64,000 bases of DNA from Anaerovibrio lipolyticus DSM 3074 (GTDB lineage: Bacteria; Bacillota; Negativicutes; Selenomonadales; Selenomonadaceae): the NCBI RefSeq assembly GCF_900141865.1, contig NZ_FQYW01000009.1, positions 62,001 through 126,000 on the forward strand, in the 5' to 3' direction. Shown here one piece after another: positions 18,907 to 25,721 of the stretch (within the stretch, counting starts at the first letter, position 1; every line of letters begins with the position of its first letter). A program made the translations under genes and the position numbers. The notes under the pieces were generated by a model that worked only from the letters and a program-made list of their open reading frames with translations, was not told where the DNA came from and did not search any database.

Positions 18907-19899
18907 TCAAATCTTAACATACCTCTGATTTTTGCTATTGGGCTTGTCTGGAATGGTCATTTTTACAAGCCCCAGTTCAATGGCAGGATTGATATAATTT
19001 TTGCGGAGGGTGTCTCTGGACTTTAACCCCAGCTGCTCCATTACAGAAGTGGCGGTATAAGGCACATCATATTCCATTACCGTCAGCATACGCTTAACAT
19101 ACTCGCTGGTATTGGCACCAGACTTACTGATCTGGTTAATCACCTCATCCATTATTCCATCAATTATTTCCAGCATGAACTCAATAAAGAAATCAGAGTT
19201 GCCGTTAATGTGGCACTTGGCAATGGCATCATAATATTCCTGCTGGTATTTCTCAATCTGGCTTTCCAGTGGAACAGCTTCAAAGATTTTTCGCCATCTA
19301 TACAGAATTACTGTATGCCAAAGCCTTGCCATTCGGCCGTTGCCATCGGCGAAGGGGTGAATGAATACAAATTCATAATGAAAAACAGCGGCCATTATTA
19401 AAGGATGGACCTTTCCCTCATAATCTTTCACCCAATTTAATAGCTGCTCCATCAGCTCCGGAACCATATTGGGAGGCGGCGCAACAAAAATACATTTATC
19501 ACCTGAAAAAACGCCCTCTTCCCCTTTGCGGAAATCACCTGACTCCTTCACCGTCAAATAAGTCATAATTCCATGAATCCGCTTTAAATCATCAATACTT
19601 CCGGGATTAATTTTGCCAATCTCATCATAGGCAGCAAAAGCATTTTTTACTTCCTGAATTTCCGTCTTGTCACCAATAACCATGTGTCCATTAATAACAT
19701 CCCTGACTTCATCCAGAGACAAGGAATTGTCCTCAATTTTTAAGGATGAATGAATTGAGCGAATTCTGTTATTCCTGCGTAAATGCGGCTTTGCTTCCAG
19801 ATCCTTATGACTGGTAATCCTGCCAACCTTTTCTGAAATGGAAGAAACCAGCTCCAGCATACGGTTTGAAATTGTATATGGTGGCATATACTCACCCAT
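18907..19899 (-). CDS. Fic family protein (AMP-transferase fold) with winged-helix C terminus
   Basis: 330 residues. The Fic signature HPFADGNGRMAR (about 182-193) is complete, so catalysis is plausible: transfer of AMP or a related group to a target protein hydroxyl. An N-terminal segment SLKIEDN (about 51-57) resembles the inhibitory (S/T)xxxE(G/N) helix, so the protein would be self-inhibited (class II-like). The last 70 residues form a winged-helix DNA-binding domain, common in this subgroup. Four 12-bp repeats lie upstream and may be its operator. The start at 19899 is uncertain; Met5 is also possible. Confidence 0.9.
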   Translation of the reverse strand: MGEYMPPYTISNRMLELVSSISEKVGRITSHKDLEAKPHLRRNNRIRSIHSSLKIEDNSLSLDEVRDVINGHMVIGDKTEIQEVKNAFAAYDEIGKINPGSIDDLKRIHGIMTYLTVKESGDFRKGEEGVFSGDKCIFVAPPPNMVPELMEQLLNWVKDYEGKVHPLIMAAVFHYEFVFIHPFADGNGRMARLWHTVILYRWRKIFEAVPLESQIEKYQQEYYDAIAKCHINGNSDFFIEFMLEIIDGIMDEVINQISKSGANTSEYVKRMLTVMEYDVPYTATSVMEQLGLKSRDTLRKNYINPAIELGLVKMTIPDKPNSKNQRYVKI

Positions 19900-19911
19900 T
19901 ACCTCACCCCC

Positions 19912-19959
19912 ATCTTACTCATTATCTTACATTCTATCTTACCTATTATCTTATATTTT
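19912..19959. repeat. Four 12-bp direct repeats upstream of fic
   Basis: The unit ATCTTAnnnntt occurs at 19912, 19924, 19936 and 19948 with exact 12-bp spacing. On the minus strand the repeated core is TAAGAT, read just upstream of the fic start. Roughly one-helical-turn spacing suggests cooperative protein binding, but this is inference. Confidence 0.65.
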
Positions 19960-20094
19960 ATCCTCGTAAAAAGCAATATATTACGCAAAAACTTTAGGCC
20001 TGAGACAGGAGCTTTTAATAATGGAATATCTTAGTAAACATATCACCATAAAATAAACAAACAACTTAATTACTGTATATTATATCCTTTTCAT

Positions 20095-20123
20095 TTGACA
20101 CCGACCGATTAATCGGTTATTAT
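20095..20123 (+). promoter_or_regulatory. TetR-gene promoter with operator palindrome inside the spacer
   Basis: TTGACA (20095-20100) and TATTAT (20118-20123) are separated by 17 bp. Fourteen of these (20104-20117) form the perfect palindrome ACCGATTAATCGGT. The palindrome resembles TetR/AcrR-type operators carrying CCGA/TCGG half-sites, so self-repression is likely. Confidence 0.75.
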
Positions 20124-20130
20124 AAAAAAC

Positions 20131-20712
20131 ATGAGAAAGCGTGATGATCAGAAGAAGAATTTAATATTGAAAACCACTGCCACTCTCATGGCAAAACAAG
20201 GAATAAATGGCGTATCCATGGCCATGATTGCCAAGGCTTCGGGGGTACCACAGGCGACTATTTACGTTTATTTCAGCAGCAAGGAGGAGCTGCTCAAGGA
20301 ACTGTATAAATATGTTATACAGAAAAACTGCGACTATATCATGAAGGATCTTGATCTCAACGGTGATATAAAGGAGTGCTTCAAAAAGTACTATTGGCGC
20401 ATGGTGGATTATTTCCGGCATTATCCTACGGAATTCCAGGTTTACGAACAGTTCATGTCCTCCATGATGGGCAAATCACTGGTGCTGGATAATGTCACAG
20501 ATCTATTTCAGCCTATGTATGCCTTTGTTGAACGGGGTCAACGGGAAGGCATTATTAAGCAGGAGCTTCATCCAATTGTGGTGCTGAGCTATTTCTCTCT
20601 CCTGGCCGCCAATATTGAAAAGGGCAAGCTATTTTGGGGAAACAGGGCTGATGATCTGGTTTACCAAATAATTTTTGATACCAGCTGGGATGCTGTTACT
20701 ATACATAAATAA
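20131..20712 (+). CDS. TetR/AcrR family transcriptional regulator (probably leaderless)
   Basis: 193 residues. The N-terminal helix-turn-helix is clear: GVSMAMIAKASGVPQATIYVYF (split over about 27-48). The C-terminal ligand domain is not assignable. The -10 box ends only 7 bp before the ATG, so transcription should start at or next to the start codon, giving an mRNA without a Shine-Dalgarno site; none is visible. The downstream acyltransferase gene starts 28 bp after the stop and is the likely target as well as the operon partner. Confidence 0.9.
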   Translation: MRKRDDQKKNLILKTTATLMAKQGINGVSMAMIAKASGVPQATIYVYFSSKEELLKELYKYVIQKNCDYIMKDLDLNGDIKECFKKYYWRMVDYFRHYPTEFQVYEQFMSSMMGKSLVLDNVTDLFQPMYAFVERGQREGIIKQELHPIVVLSYFSLLAANIEKGKLFWGNRADDLVYQIIFDTSWDAVTIHK

Positions 20713-20739
20713 TTCTTTGAAGGGTGTTGTTAATTTAAG

Positions 20740-21894
20740 ATGATGGGAAAGCGTTTATTTTTTATGGACAATCTGAAAATGTTCATTATTAATTTAATGA
20801 TCGTTTTTCATTTGGGACTCTGCTATATGGCCTATGCACCTGAATGGTGGTATGTCGTGGATACAGAGCATTGTTCATTGTTCCTTACCGGCTTTGTTTG
20901 CTGGGTAGATGTTTTTATTATGCCGATAATGTTCTTTGTCAGCGGCTATTTTGGCATAATGACCTTAAATAAGCACGGCGATGGTAAATGGTGGTCCGGT
21001 CGCTTTAAGAGAATTATCGTTCCATGGATTGGCGGTACTTTATTATTTGCGGCTCCAGTATCATATCTTACATTTTTTAGTCGTAATGCTCCTGTAAGCT
21101 TTTCTGAATTTTGCAGTAATTGGTTTTTCTTTGACCCTGTAAACGGTGGCTCCGGTGTTTTCTTTTCACATATTCAATACTGGTTTTTAGGTATCCTTAC
21201 GGTCTTTTACCTTATATTGTTTATATTAACCAAGCTGGACAAGAGTATGCTTGAGCAGTGTGCCCCTTCAAAGCCTGGAAAGGTTATGGCCTGGAGCTTA
21301 TTTATTTTTGTATTCTGCAACGTTGTGGCCATGGATATTATTACAGGCTTTGATGATCTGTGGATTCACCTTAGCTATTTCCTTGTTTTGCAGCCATGCC
21401 GTGTTCTTCCTTATGTATGGGCATTTTTCTTGGGAGCTTACGCCTGGAGGCATCAGTGGTTCACCGAGGATGGATACAAGCCCTCTGTTGCTAAATGGGT
21501 ACCTTTATTTGCTGTGATGACCTTTGCATACCCTATGTGGATTCTTATGGGAAGATTTTTTGTTGCCAATGCACTTCAGTTCGTTTTTATTAGAGGAATT
21601 TTGCAGGCAGCAATGTTTACATCATCCTTTTATGGCCTGTTGGCAATTTTCTGTCGTTTTTTCAACCGCACCAATAAATTCTGGAGCGAAATGGCGGCAA
21701 ATTCCTATACTATGTACTACTGTCACATGCAGATAGTATTCCCGGTAGCATATTTCCTGTTACCACTGGATATTTCCTGGTTCCCAAAATGGATATTAAG
21801 CTCTATAATCGGTCTCATAATAGTTTATTGCGTCAGCAAGCTATTACTGTTCCTGCCATGCTTTGCCGGCAGCAAAAAAGCAAAGATTTCTTAA
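20740..21894 (+). CDS. Acyltransferase 3 family membrane protein
   Basis: 384 residues with about ten membrane segments. The start MDNLKMFIINLMIVFHL (from residue 9) carries the family pattern, with the conserved catalytic-type His at the end of helix 1, and RFKRIIVPW (about 87) is the typical cytoplasmic arginine motif. Members transfer acyl groups to periplasmic sugars or lipids (OpgC/MdoC-like, O-antigen acetylases); the substrate is unknown. It is co-transcribed with the TetR gene, so the modification is probably induced by a ligand of that regulator. Confidence 0.88.
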   Translation: MMGKRLFFMDNLKMFIINLMIVFHLGLCYMAYAPEWWYVVDTEHCSLFLTGFVCWVDVFIMPIMFFVSGYFGIMTLNKHGDGKWWSGRFKRIIVPWIGGTLLFAAPVSYLTFFSRNAPVSFSEFCSNWFFFDPVNGGSGVFFSHIQYWFLGILTVFYLILFILTKLDKSMLEQCAPSKPGKVMAWSLFIFVFCNVVAMDIITGFDDLWIHLSYFLVLQPCRVLPYVWAFFLGAYAWRHQWFTEDGYKPSVAKWVPLFAVMTFAYPMWILMGRFFVANALQFVFIRGILQAAMFTSSFYGLLAIFCRFFNRTNKFWSEMAANSYTMYYCHMQIVFPVAYFLLPLDISWFPKWILSSIIGLIIVYCVSKLLLFLPCFAGSKKAKIS

Positions 21895-21912
21895 ATTAAA
21901 TAACAAGCTAAC

Positions 21913-21955
21913 GGGGAGTTTTTCTTGATTAAAAAAGGGAAAACTCCTCTTTTTG
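21913..21955 (+). terminator. Terminator of the tetR-acyltransferase operon
   Basis: Stem GGAGTTTTTC / GAAAACTCC with a 14-nt loop, followed by TCTTTTTG. Confidence 0.8.
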
Positions 21956-21983
21956 TAGAATAAGCAATTAAATTGTTTTTGAA

Positions 21984-22015
21984 AATAAAAAAAGCACCTG
22001 ACAAATGTCAGCTGC
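21984..22015 (-). terminator. Terminator of the small membrane peptide gene
   Basis: On the minus strand GCAGCTGACA and TGTCAGGTGC (one mismatch, 2-nt core loop) are followed by TTTTTTTATT. Confidence 0.8.
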
Positions 22016-22045
22016 AGCTTCTATTTAGTGAAGAATTCTCTAAAA

Positions 22046-22171
22046 TTAGAGAATAGACTTCACAAGGGCACGTACTTCACTCATAGCCAGCTCTGGTGCA
22101 AAGATGCAAGGAATAGCTGCTGCTATGGCGAATAACCCTACCATTGAAAATAACATATCGATGTTAGTCAA
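22046..22171 (-). CDS. Small membrane peptide, 41 residues (unrecognised)
   Basis: It starts with TTG at 22171, 8 nt after AGGAG, and ends TAA at 22046. The peptide begins MTNIDMLFSMVGLF, has one hydrophobic helix (about 6-26, running to IPCIFAP), and then an amphipathic tail ending VRALVKSIL. It has all parts of a transcription unit: promoter TTGACA-17-TAAACT upstream, ribosome site, and a strong terminator 31-62 bp downstream. The stop codon sits inside a separate 9-bp hairpin (22035-22054). It is divergent from the mgtC-like gene. I do not recognise the family; it could be a regulatory membrane peptide. The TTG start and short length make it easy to miss. Confidence 0.7.
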   Translation of the reverse strand: MTNIDMLFSMVGLFAIAAAIPCIFAPELAMSEVRALVKSIL

Positions 22172-22221
22172 TGTTCCCACTCCTTTCGTGGCGATATTCA
22201 GTTTTCAACAACCTGTTTGAT

Positions 22222-22250
22222 AGTTTATAACAATTATTGATTAGTGTCAA
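22222..22250 (-). promoter_or_regulatory. Promoter of the small membrane peptide gene
   Basis: Minus strand TTGACA (22250-22245), 17-bp spacer, TAAACT (22227-22222). It overlaps the divergent promoter of the mgtC-like gene by 14 bp. Confidence 0.6.
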
Positions 22251-22265
22251 GTATTATTTTAAAAT
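22237..22265 (+). promoter_or_regulatory. Promoter of the mgtC-like gene
   Basis: TTGATT, 17-bp spacer, TAAAAT. The predicted transcript starts near 22272, that is at the first bases of the palindromic element, giving a leader of about 160 nt. Confidence 0.6.
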
Positions 22266-22270
22266 ATGAT

Positions 22271-22324
22271 AACGCCATTGTTCAAATTTTTCTTCTTTAG
22301 AAGAAAAATCTTCCAATTAGCGTT
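22271..22324. repeat. 54-bp palindromic element, copy 2
   Basis: AACGC at the start and GCGTT at the end, with a central 11-bp hairpin (ATTTTTCTTCT / AGAAGAAAAAT). Homologous to 11414-11468 with compensating stem changes. Here it would form the 5' end of the mgtC-like transcript. Confidence 0.75.
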
Positions 22325-22420
22325 TCAACGAGCTGGGAGATATGCTCACCAGCTGTTGTAGTTTGTTTTCCCCCACCTAAAGAGGAAGGGGACATCTGAA
22401 AGCTCGTTATTAATATTTTT
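22325..22420 (+). promoter_or_regulatory. Candidate structured regulatory leader of the mgtC-like gene
   Basis: Three helices can be drawn. A closing helix pairs AACGAGC (22327-22333) with GCTCGTT (22402-22408), followed by a T-rich run. A hairpin at 22331-22354 (AGCTGG..CCAGCT plus GAG/CTC) shares three bases with the closing helix, so the two are mutually exclusive. A third hairpin pairs CCCC with GGGG (22370-22391). Competing helices before a T-run or ribosome site suggest switching. It does not match the M-box or another riboswitch core I know. Confidence 0.4.
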
Positions 22421-22433
22421 TGGCGGTGATAGT

Positions 22434-23123
22434 ATGGAAATGAGTTTTGTAACCCCCAATGACATGGTTTTATTAGGAAGATTGGCCTTATCCTGTATAT
22501 TAGGTGGCCTCATCGGATACGAGCGTGAGTCCAAAAGCAAATCAGCAGGTCTGAGAACCAATATGCTGGTATGTATTGGCTCTTGTCTTATAATGATACT
22601 TTCTACTGAAATATATTCCACAGTTGAAGGAAAAACCAATGCAGATCCAGCCAGACTGGCGGCTCAGGTGGTTAGTGGAATAGGTTTTCTTGGTGCCGGT
22701 GCAATAATGAAGGAAGGGCTTAATGTCACCGGACTTACCACTGCAGCCTGTTTATGGGTAGTAGCTGGAGTAGGTCTATCTGTAGGTGCGGGATATTATA
22801 TTAGTGCCTTCTTTACTTCTGTATTAGTATTCCTGGTACTGGAGGTATTTGCCAAGCTGGATTCCTTCCACAAAATAGATAAAAAGCTAACCGCCAAGAT
22901 AATCATAAAAAATAATTCCACCGCCGTCCAAGAGGTGTACGATACCTTAAAGCTTCATAATATTAAGATCTGCCAAATAAAAATGAAAAATGCAGAGCAT
23001 GCCCATGATGATTCACAGGTTGTGGTGGAAATGGAGCTTATAAATACCAAGAATATTCGGGAGGTAGAGGTAACCCATGCCCTATATGCCCTGGACGGTG
23101 TAGAAACTGTAGAGCTTACATAA
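22434..23123 (+). CDS. MgtC/SapB family membrane protein
   Basis: 229 residues. The N-terminal hydrophobic domain (about 1-135, several membrane helices) contains the family hallmarks GGLIGYERE (about 24-32), GLRTNMLVCIGS and GIGFLGAGAIM. The soluble C-terminal part (about 145-229) is ACT-like. MgtC proteins help cells cope with low magnesium and, in pathogens, intracellular survival by acting on the F-type ATPase or potassium balance. The ribosome site (GGCGGTGA) is only moderate. The gene is preceded by an unusual leader, so post-transcription-start control is likely. Confidence 0.9.
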   Translation: MEMSFVTPNDMVLLGRLALSCILGGLIGYERESKSKSAGLRTNMLVCIGSCLIMILSTEIYSTVEGKTNADPARLAAQVVSGIGFLGAGAIMKEGLNVTGLTTAACLWVVAGVGLSVGAGYYISAFFTSVLVFLVLEVFAKLDSFHKIDKKLTAKIIIKNNSTAVQEVYDTLKLHNIKICQIKMKNAEHAHDDSQVVVEMELINTKNIREVEVTHALYALDGVETVELT

Positions 23124-23142
23124 TACAAATAACCAAAAATAA

Positions 23143-23172
23143 AGGAGGCCGTTTGGTCTCCTTCTCTTTTTC
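23143..23172. terminator. Bidirectional terminator
   Basis: AAGGAGGCC / GGTCTCCTT hairpin with T-runs in both directions, between the convergent mgtC-like gene and the Ltp-repeat gene. Confidence 0.8.
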
Positions 23173-23190
23173 ACAATTTATTCCTAATTT

Positions 23191-24072
23191 TTAAATATGT
23201 GACATGGCAAACTGCACTTCTTCCTTTGAAAAGCCTTCGATGGAAAGACGTTGGCTTATTTTATTTGCCGTCCACCCCATTTGTGAATACTGCCGTGCCT
23301 TACCCAGAGCCTGATTATTCCAGTCTGCATATACATTAGTCATAGCGTAAAAGGCCTCTTCCCTTGTAAAGCCCTCATTTGGTGATAAAAGCTGGGTGTA
23401 AATGCCCTTCTTGGCGTAATATCCCTGGGACAAATATTCCTTTGCCCTTTCCAAAGCGTTATTGTTCCAGTCTATGGCAGCGTGCTCAGATGTATTAGTG
23501 GCTTTGTCTCTTGGATATCCCATTGACAGAAGATATCTAAAGAAGCCTTTTTTTGATAGGTGCTTTTGAACTGCATATTCTTCCACCGTCTGAGCTATTC
23601 CCTGATTTTGTGTAGGGGTATTAACAGTAGGCTGATGTCCAGCACTAGGCTGGTGGCCCCCACTAAGTCTTTGAATGGCAAGCTGATTTAATTCCGAAAG
23701 CACCAAATCCGGATCTGCATTTGCAGTTACATGGGCAAATACATGAATATCACCATCTGCGTCAATACTGCGCTTAATTACTTTATTTTGAACCTTTAAA
23801 AAGCTGCTGCTGAAGGTGATAATTTCATCACGAGTCACCACTGAATTTTCCACTTTGGTATTGCTGGCCACAATAACTCCCAACTGTTCAGAAATATTCC
23901 GCAGTGCCTCCTTTACAGCATTATCCTCCCCCTGCTGCAGGGTTTCGTTGTCACTAAGGGTATATTCTCCCACAGCAATATAGCTTTCCATTTTTGCTTC
24001 ACTGAACTGAGGCACAAAAAACAGGATGGCTGCAGACAGCAATATATGGCATAATATTTTTTTACACTTAAA
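23191..24072 (-). CDS. Exported protein with LPP20/FlgT-like N-domain and three Ltp repeats
   Basis: 293 residues from the ATG at 24072 (AGGAG 7 nt upstream); a longer frame from 24114 would put extra residues before the signal peptide. A signal segment (KKILCHILLSAAILFF) is followed by an N-terminal domain of about 110 residues that looks like the LPP20/FlgT-N fold (AVKEALRNISEQLGV). After a Gly/His/Thr linker come three tandem Ltp-type repeats of about 48 residues (AIDWNNNALERAKEYL and similar). The Ltp domain is known from a phage lipoprotein that blocks superinfection and from cell-surface proteins. No lipobox cysteine is obvious. The function is unknown. Confidence 0.75.
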   Translation of the reverse strand, partial: FKCKKILCHILLSAAILFFVPQFSEAKMESYIAVGEYTLSDNETLQQGEDNAVKEALRNISEQLGVIVASNTKVENSVVTRDEIITFSSSFLKVQNKVIKRSIDADGDIHVFAHVTANADPDLVLSELNQLAIQRLSGGHQPSAGHQPTVNTPTQNQGIAQTVEEYAVQKHLSKKGFFRYLLSMGYPRDKATNTSEHAAIDWNNNALERAKEYLSQGYYAKKGIYTQLLSPNEGFTREEAFYAMTNVYADWNNQALGKARQYSQMGWTANKISQRLSIEGFSKEEVQFAMSHI

Positions 24073-24259
24073 CATTTTTGGGCTCCTGTTATAGTTTAAA
24101 ATAAAAGCTTCCATGGCTTAATCAGCCTTCTATGACAATATTGTATTAGTTTTGAATTGGTTATTGCAAGTTAGAATTGGATGAGAATCATATATGAATT
24201 GTAATTATCCTCAAAAAATGTTAAAATTTATCAGACGAAAAGAAGGATTTTAAAAATAT

Positions 24260-24289
24260 TTGTCGAACGAATTTAAACGAGGATATATA
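24260..24289 (+). promoter_or_regulatory. Candidate promoter of larA
   Basis: TTGTCG, 18-bp spacer, TATATA, 22 bp before the start codon's ribosome site region. Confidence 0.4.
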
Positions 24290-24311
24290 TACGAAAGGAT
24301 GAGAAATCGTT

Positions 24312-25598
24312 ATGTCTAATACAAAAACAGTAAGCTTTCTCTATGACGATGGGGCCATTGATCTGGAAGTTCCTGCAGAAAGTGCCGTATTGACATCCCG
24401 TGTGGATGAGCTAAAAAGCACCCGCTCCGGCAGGGAAATTGTTCACGAAGCTATGATGAATCCTATCGATAGCCCACTTCTTTCAGAGCTTGCTAAGGGT
24501 AAGCCTGATTGCTGCATTATCATTTCTGACCACACCCGTCCTGTTCCAAGTCAGGATATTTTGCCTGAAATGATTGCTGAGCTGCGCAAGGGGAACCCGG
24601 ATATAAAGATTAAGTTTTTGGTGGCTACCGGCTTCCACAGACCTACAAATATGGAAGAATTGCGCAACAAATTAGGTAATGACTTGTATGATGAATTTAA
24701 AAATGATATCATAGTACATGATGCACATAACCCTGAATGCAACACCAAGGTTGGTGTACTTCCTTCAGGCCCTGACTGCATCATTGATAAGGTTGCAGCT
24801 GAATCCTCCCTGCTTATTGCTGAGGGATTTATTGAGGCCCACTTCTTCGCTGGTTTCTCCGGAGGCCGCAAGAGTGTATTACCTGGTATCTGCGATGCCG
24901 TTACTGTTATGGGCAATCATTGCGGTGAGTTTATTGCATCTCCTTATGCCCGCACCGGTATCCTTGAGGGTAATCCACTCCATATAGATATGGTGGCTGC
25001 TGCCCGTATGGCTAAGCTGGCCTTTATCTGTAACGTAATTATTGATGAGGACAAGAAAACCGTTGCTGCTTATGCAGGCAACTTCGAAACAGCACATCTG
25101 GAGGGTACAGAATTCCTCGCAAAATACTGTGCCGTAAAACCAGCTCCTGCTGATATTGTCATTACAACCAACGGTGGTTATCCACTGGACCAGAACGCAT
25201 ACCAGTGTCCAAAGGGTATGACTGCCGCTGAAGCCTCCATTAATGAAGGCGGTGTCATAATAATGCTGGCCACCTGTAAAGACGGTCACGGCGGTCAGTC
25301 TTATTATGACTCTATACACGATGCTGCCACTGCCGACGAATTCTTCCAGAAGTGCGTTAACACTCCTCAGAAGGAAACTCTGCCTGATCAGTGGTGTGCC
25401 CAGGTGTGGTGCCGTATTTTAAGAAAACACACTGTACTCTTTGTGGCCGCTCCAGAGCAAAAACAGCTTATTGAGGACCTAAAGGCCCACTACTTCCCTA
25501 CTTTGGAAGAGGCTTATGCTGAGGCTCGCCGCATTAAAGGCGAAAATGCTACTGTAACCTGTATTCCAAACGGAATATCCGTTATAGTACGCGATTAA
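24312..25598 (+). CDS. larA: LarA-type nickel-pincer-dependent racemase (lactate racemase family)
   Basis: 428 residues, usual LarA length. Key residues are present: SDHTRP (His near 77), the EAHFFAGFSGGRKS block (about 176-189, containing the His and Lys that hold the nickel-pincer nucleotide), and a C-terminal catalytic lobe. The family interconverts D- and L-2-hydroxyacids; lactate is the classic substrate but many homologues differ. The larB, larC and larE genes needed to make the cofactor are not nearby, so they must be elsewhere. It is a single-gene unit between a promoter and a strong terminator. Confidence 0.9.
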   Translation: MSNTKTVSFLYDDGAIDLEVPAESAVLTSRVDELKSTRSGREIVHEAMMNPIDSPLLSELAKGKPDCCIIISDHTRPVPSQDILPEMIAELRKGNPDIKIKFLVATGFHRPTNMEELRNKLGNDLYDEFKNDIIVHDAHNPECNTKVGVLPSGPDCIIDKVAAESSLLIAEGFIEAHFFAGFSGGRKSVLPGICDAVTVMGNHCGEFIASPYARTGILEGNPLHIDMVAAARMAKLAFICNVIIDEDKKTVAAYAGNFETAHLEGTEFLAKYCAVKPAPADIVITTNGGYPLDQNAYQCPKGMTAAEASINEGGVIIMLATCKDGHGGQSYYDSIHDAATADEFFQKCVNTPQKETLPDQWCAQVWCRILRKHTVLFVAAPEQKQLIEDLKAHYFPTLEEAYAEARRIKGENATVTCIPNGISVIVRD

Positions 25599-25666
25599 TT
25601 ATTGTCGTTCCCTAACATTACATACACATTTTTATCCAAACATGATTATCCAATGATAATCCAAGC

Positions 25667-25702
25667 AAAAACAGCTGCCATATACCCCCGGCAGCTGTTT
25701 TT
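25667..25702. terminator. Bidirectional terminator between larA and the Abi gene
   Basis: AAAACAGCTGCC / GGCAGCTGTTTTT hairpin with a 10-nt loop, T-runs on both sides. Confidence 0.85.
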
Positions 25703-25721
25703 GTTTACTTATTTATTATTT

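Noticed and set aside
22325-22433. M-box magnesium riboswitch before the mgtC-like gene
   Set aside because: The conserved M-box blocks (GTTAGGTGAGG, the long peripheral helices) are not present; only a vague resemblance at the 3' helix.
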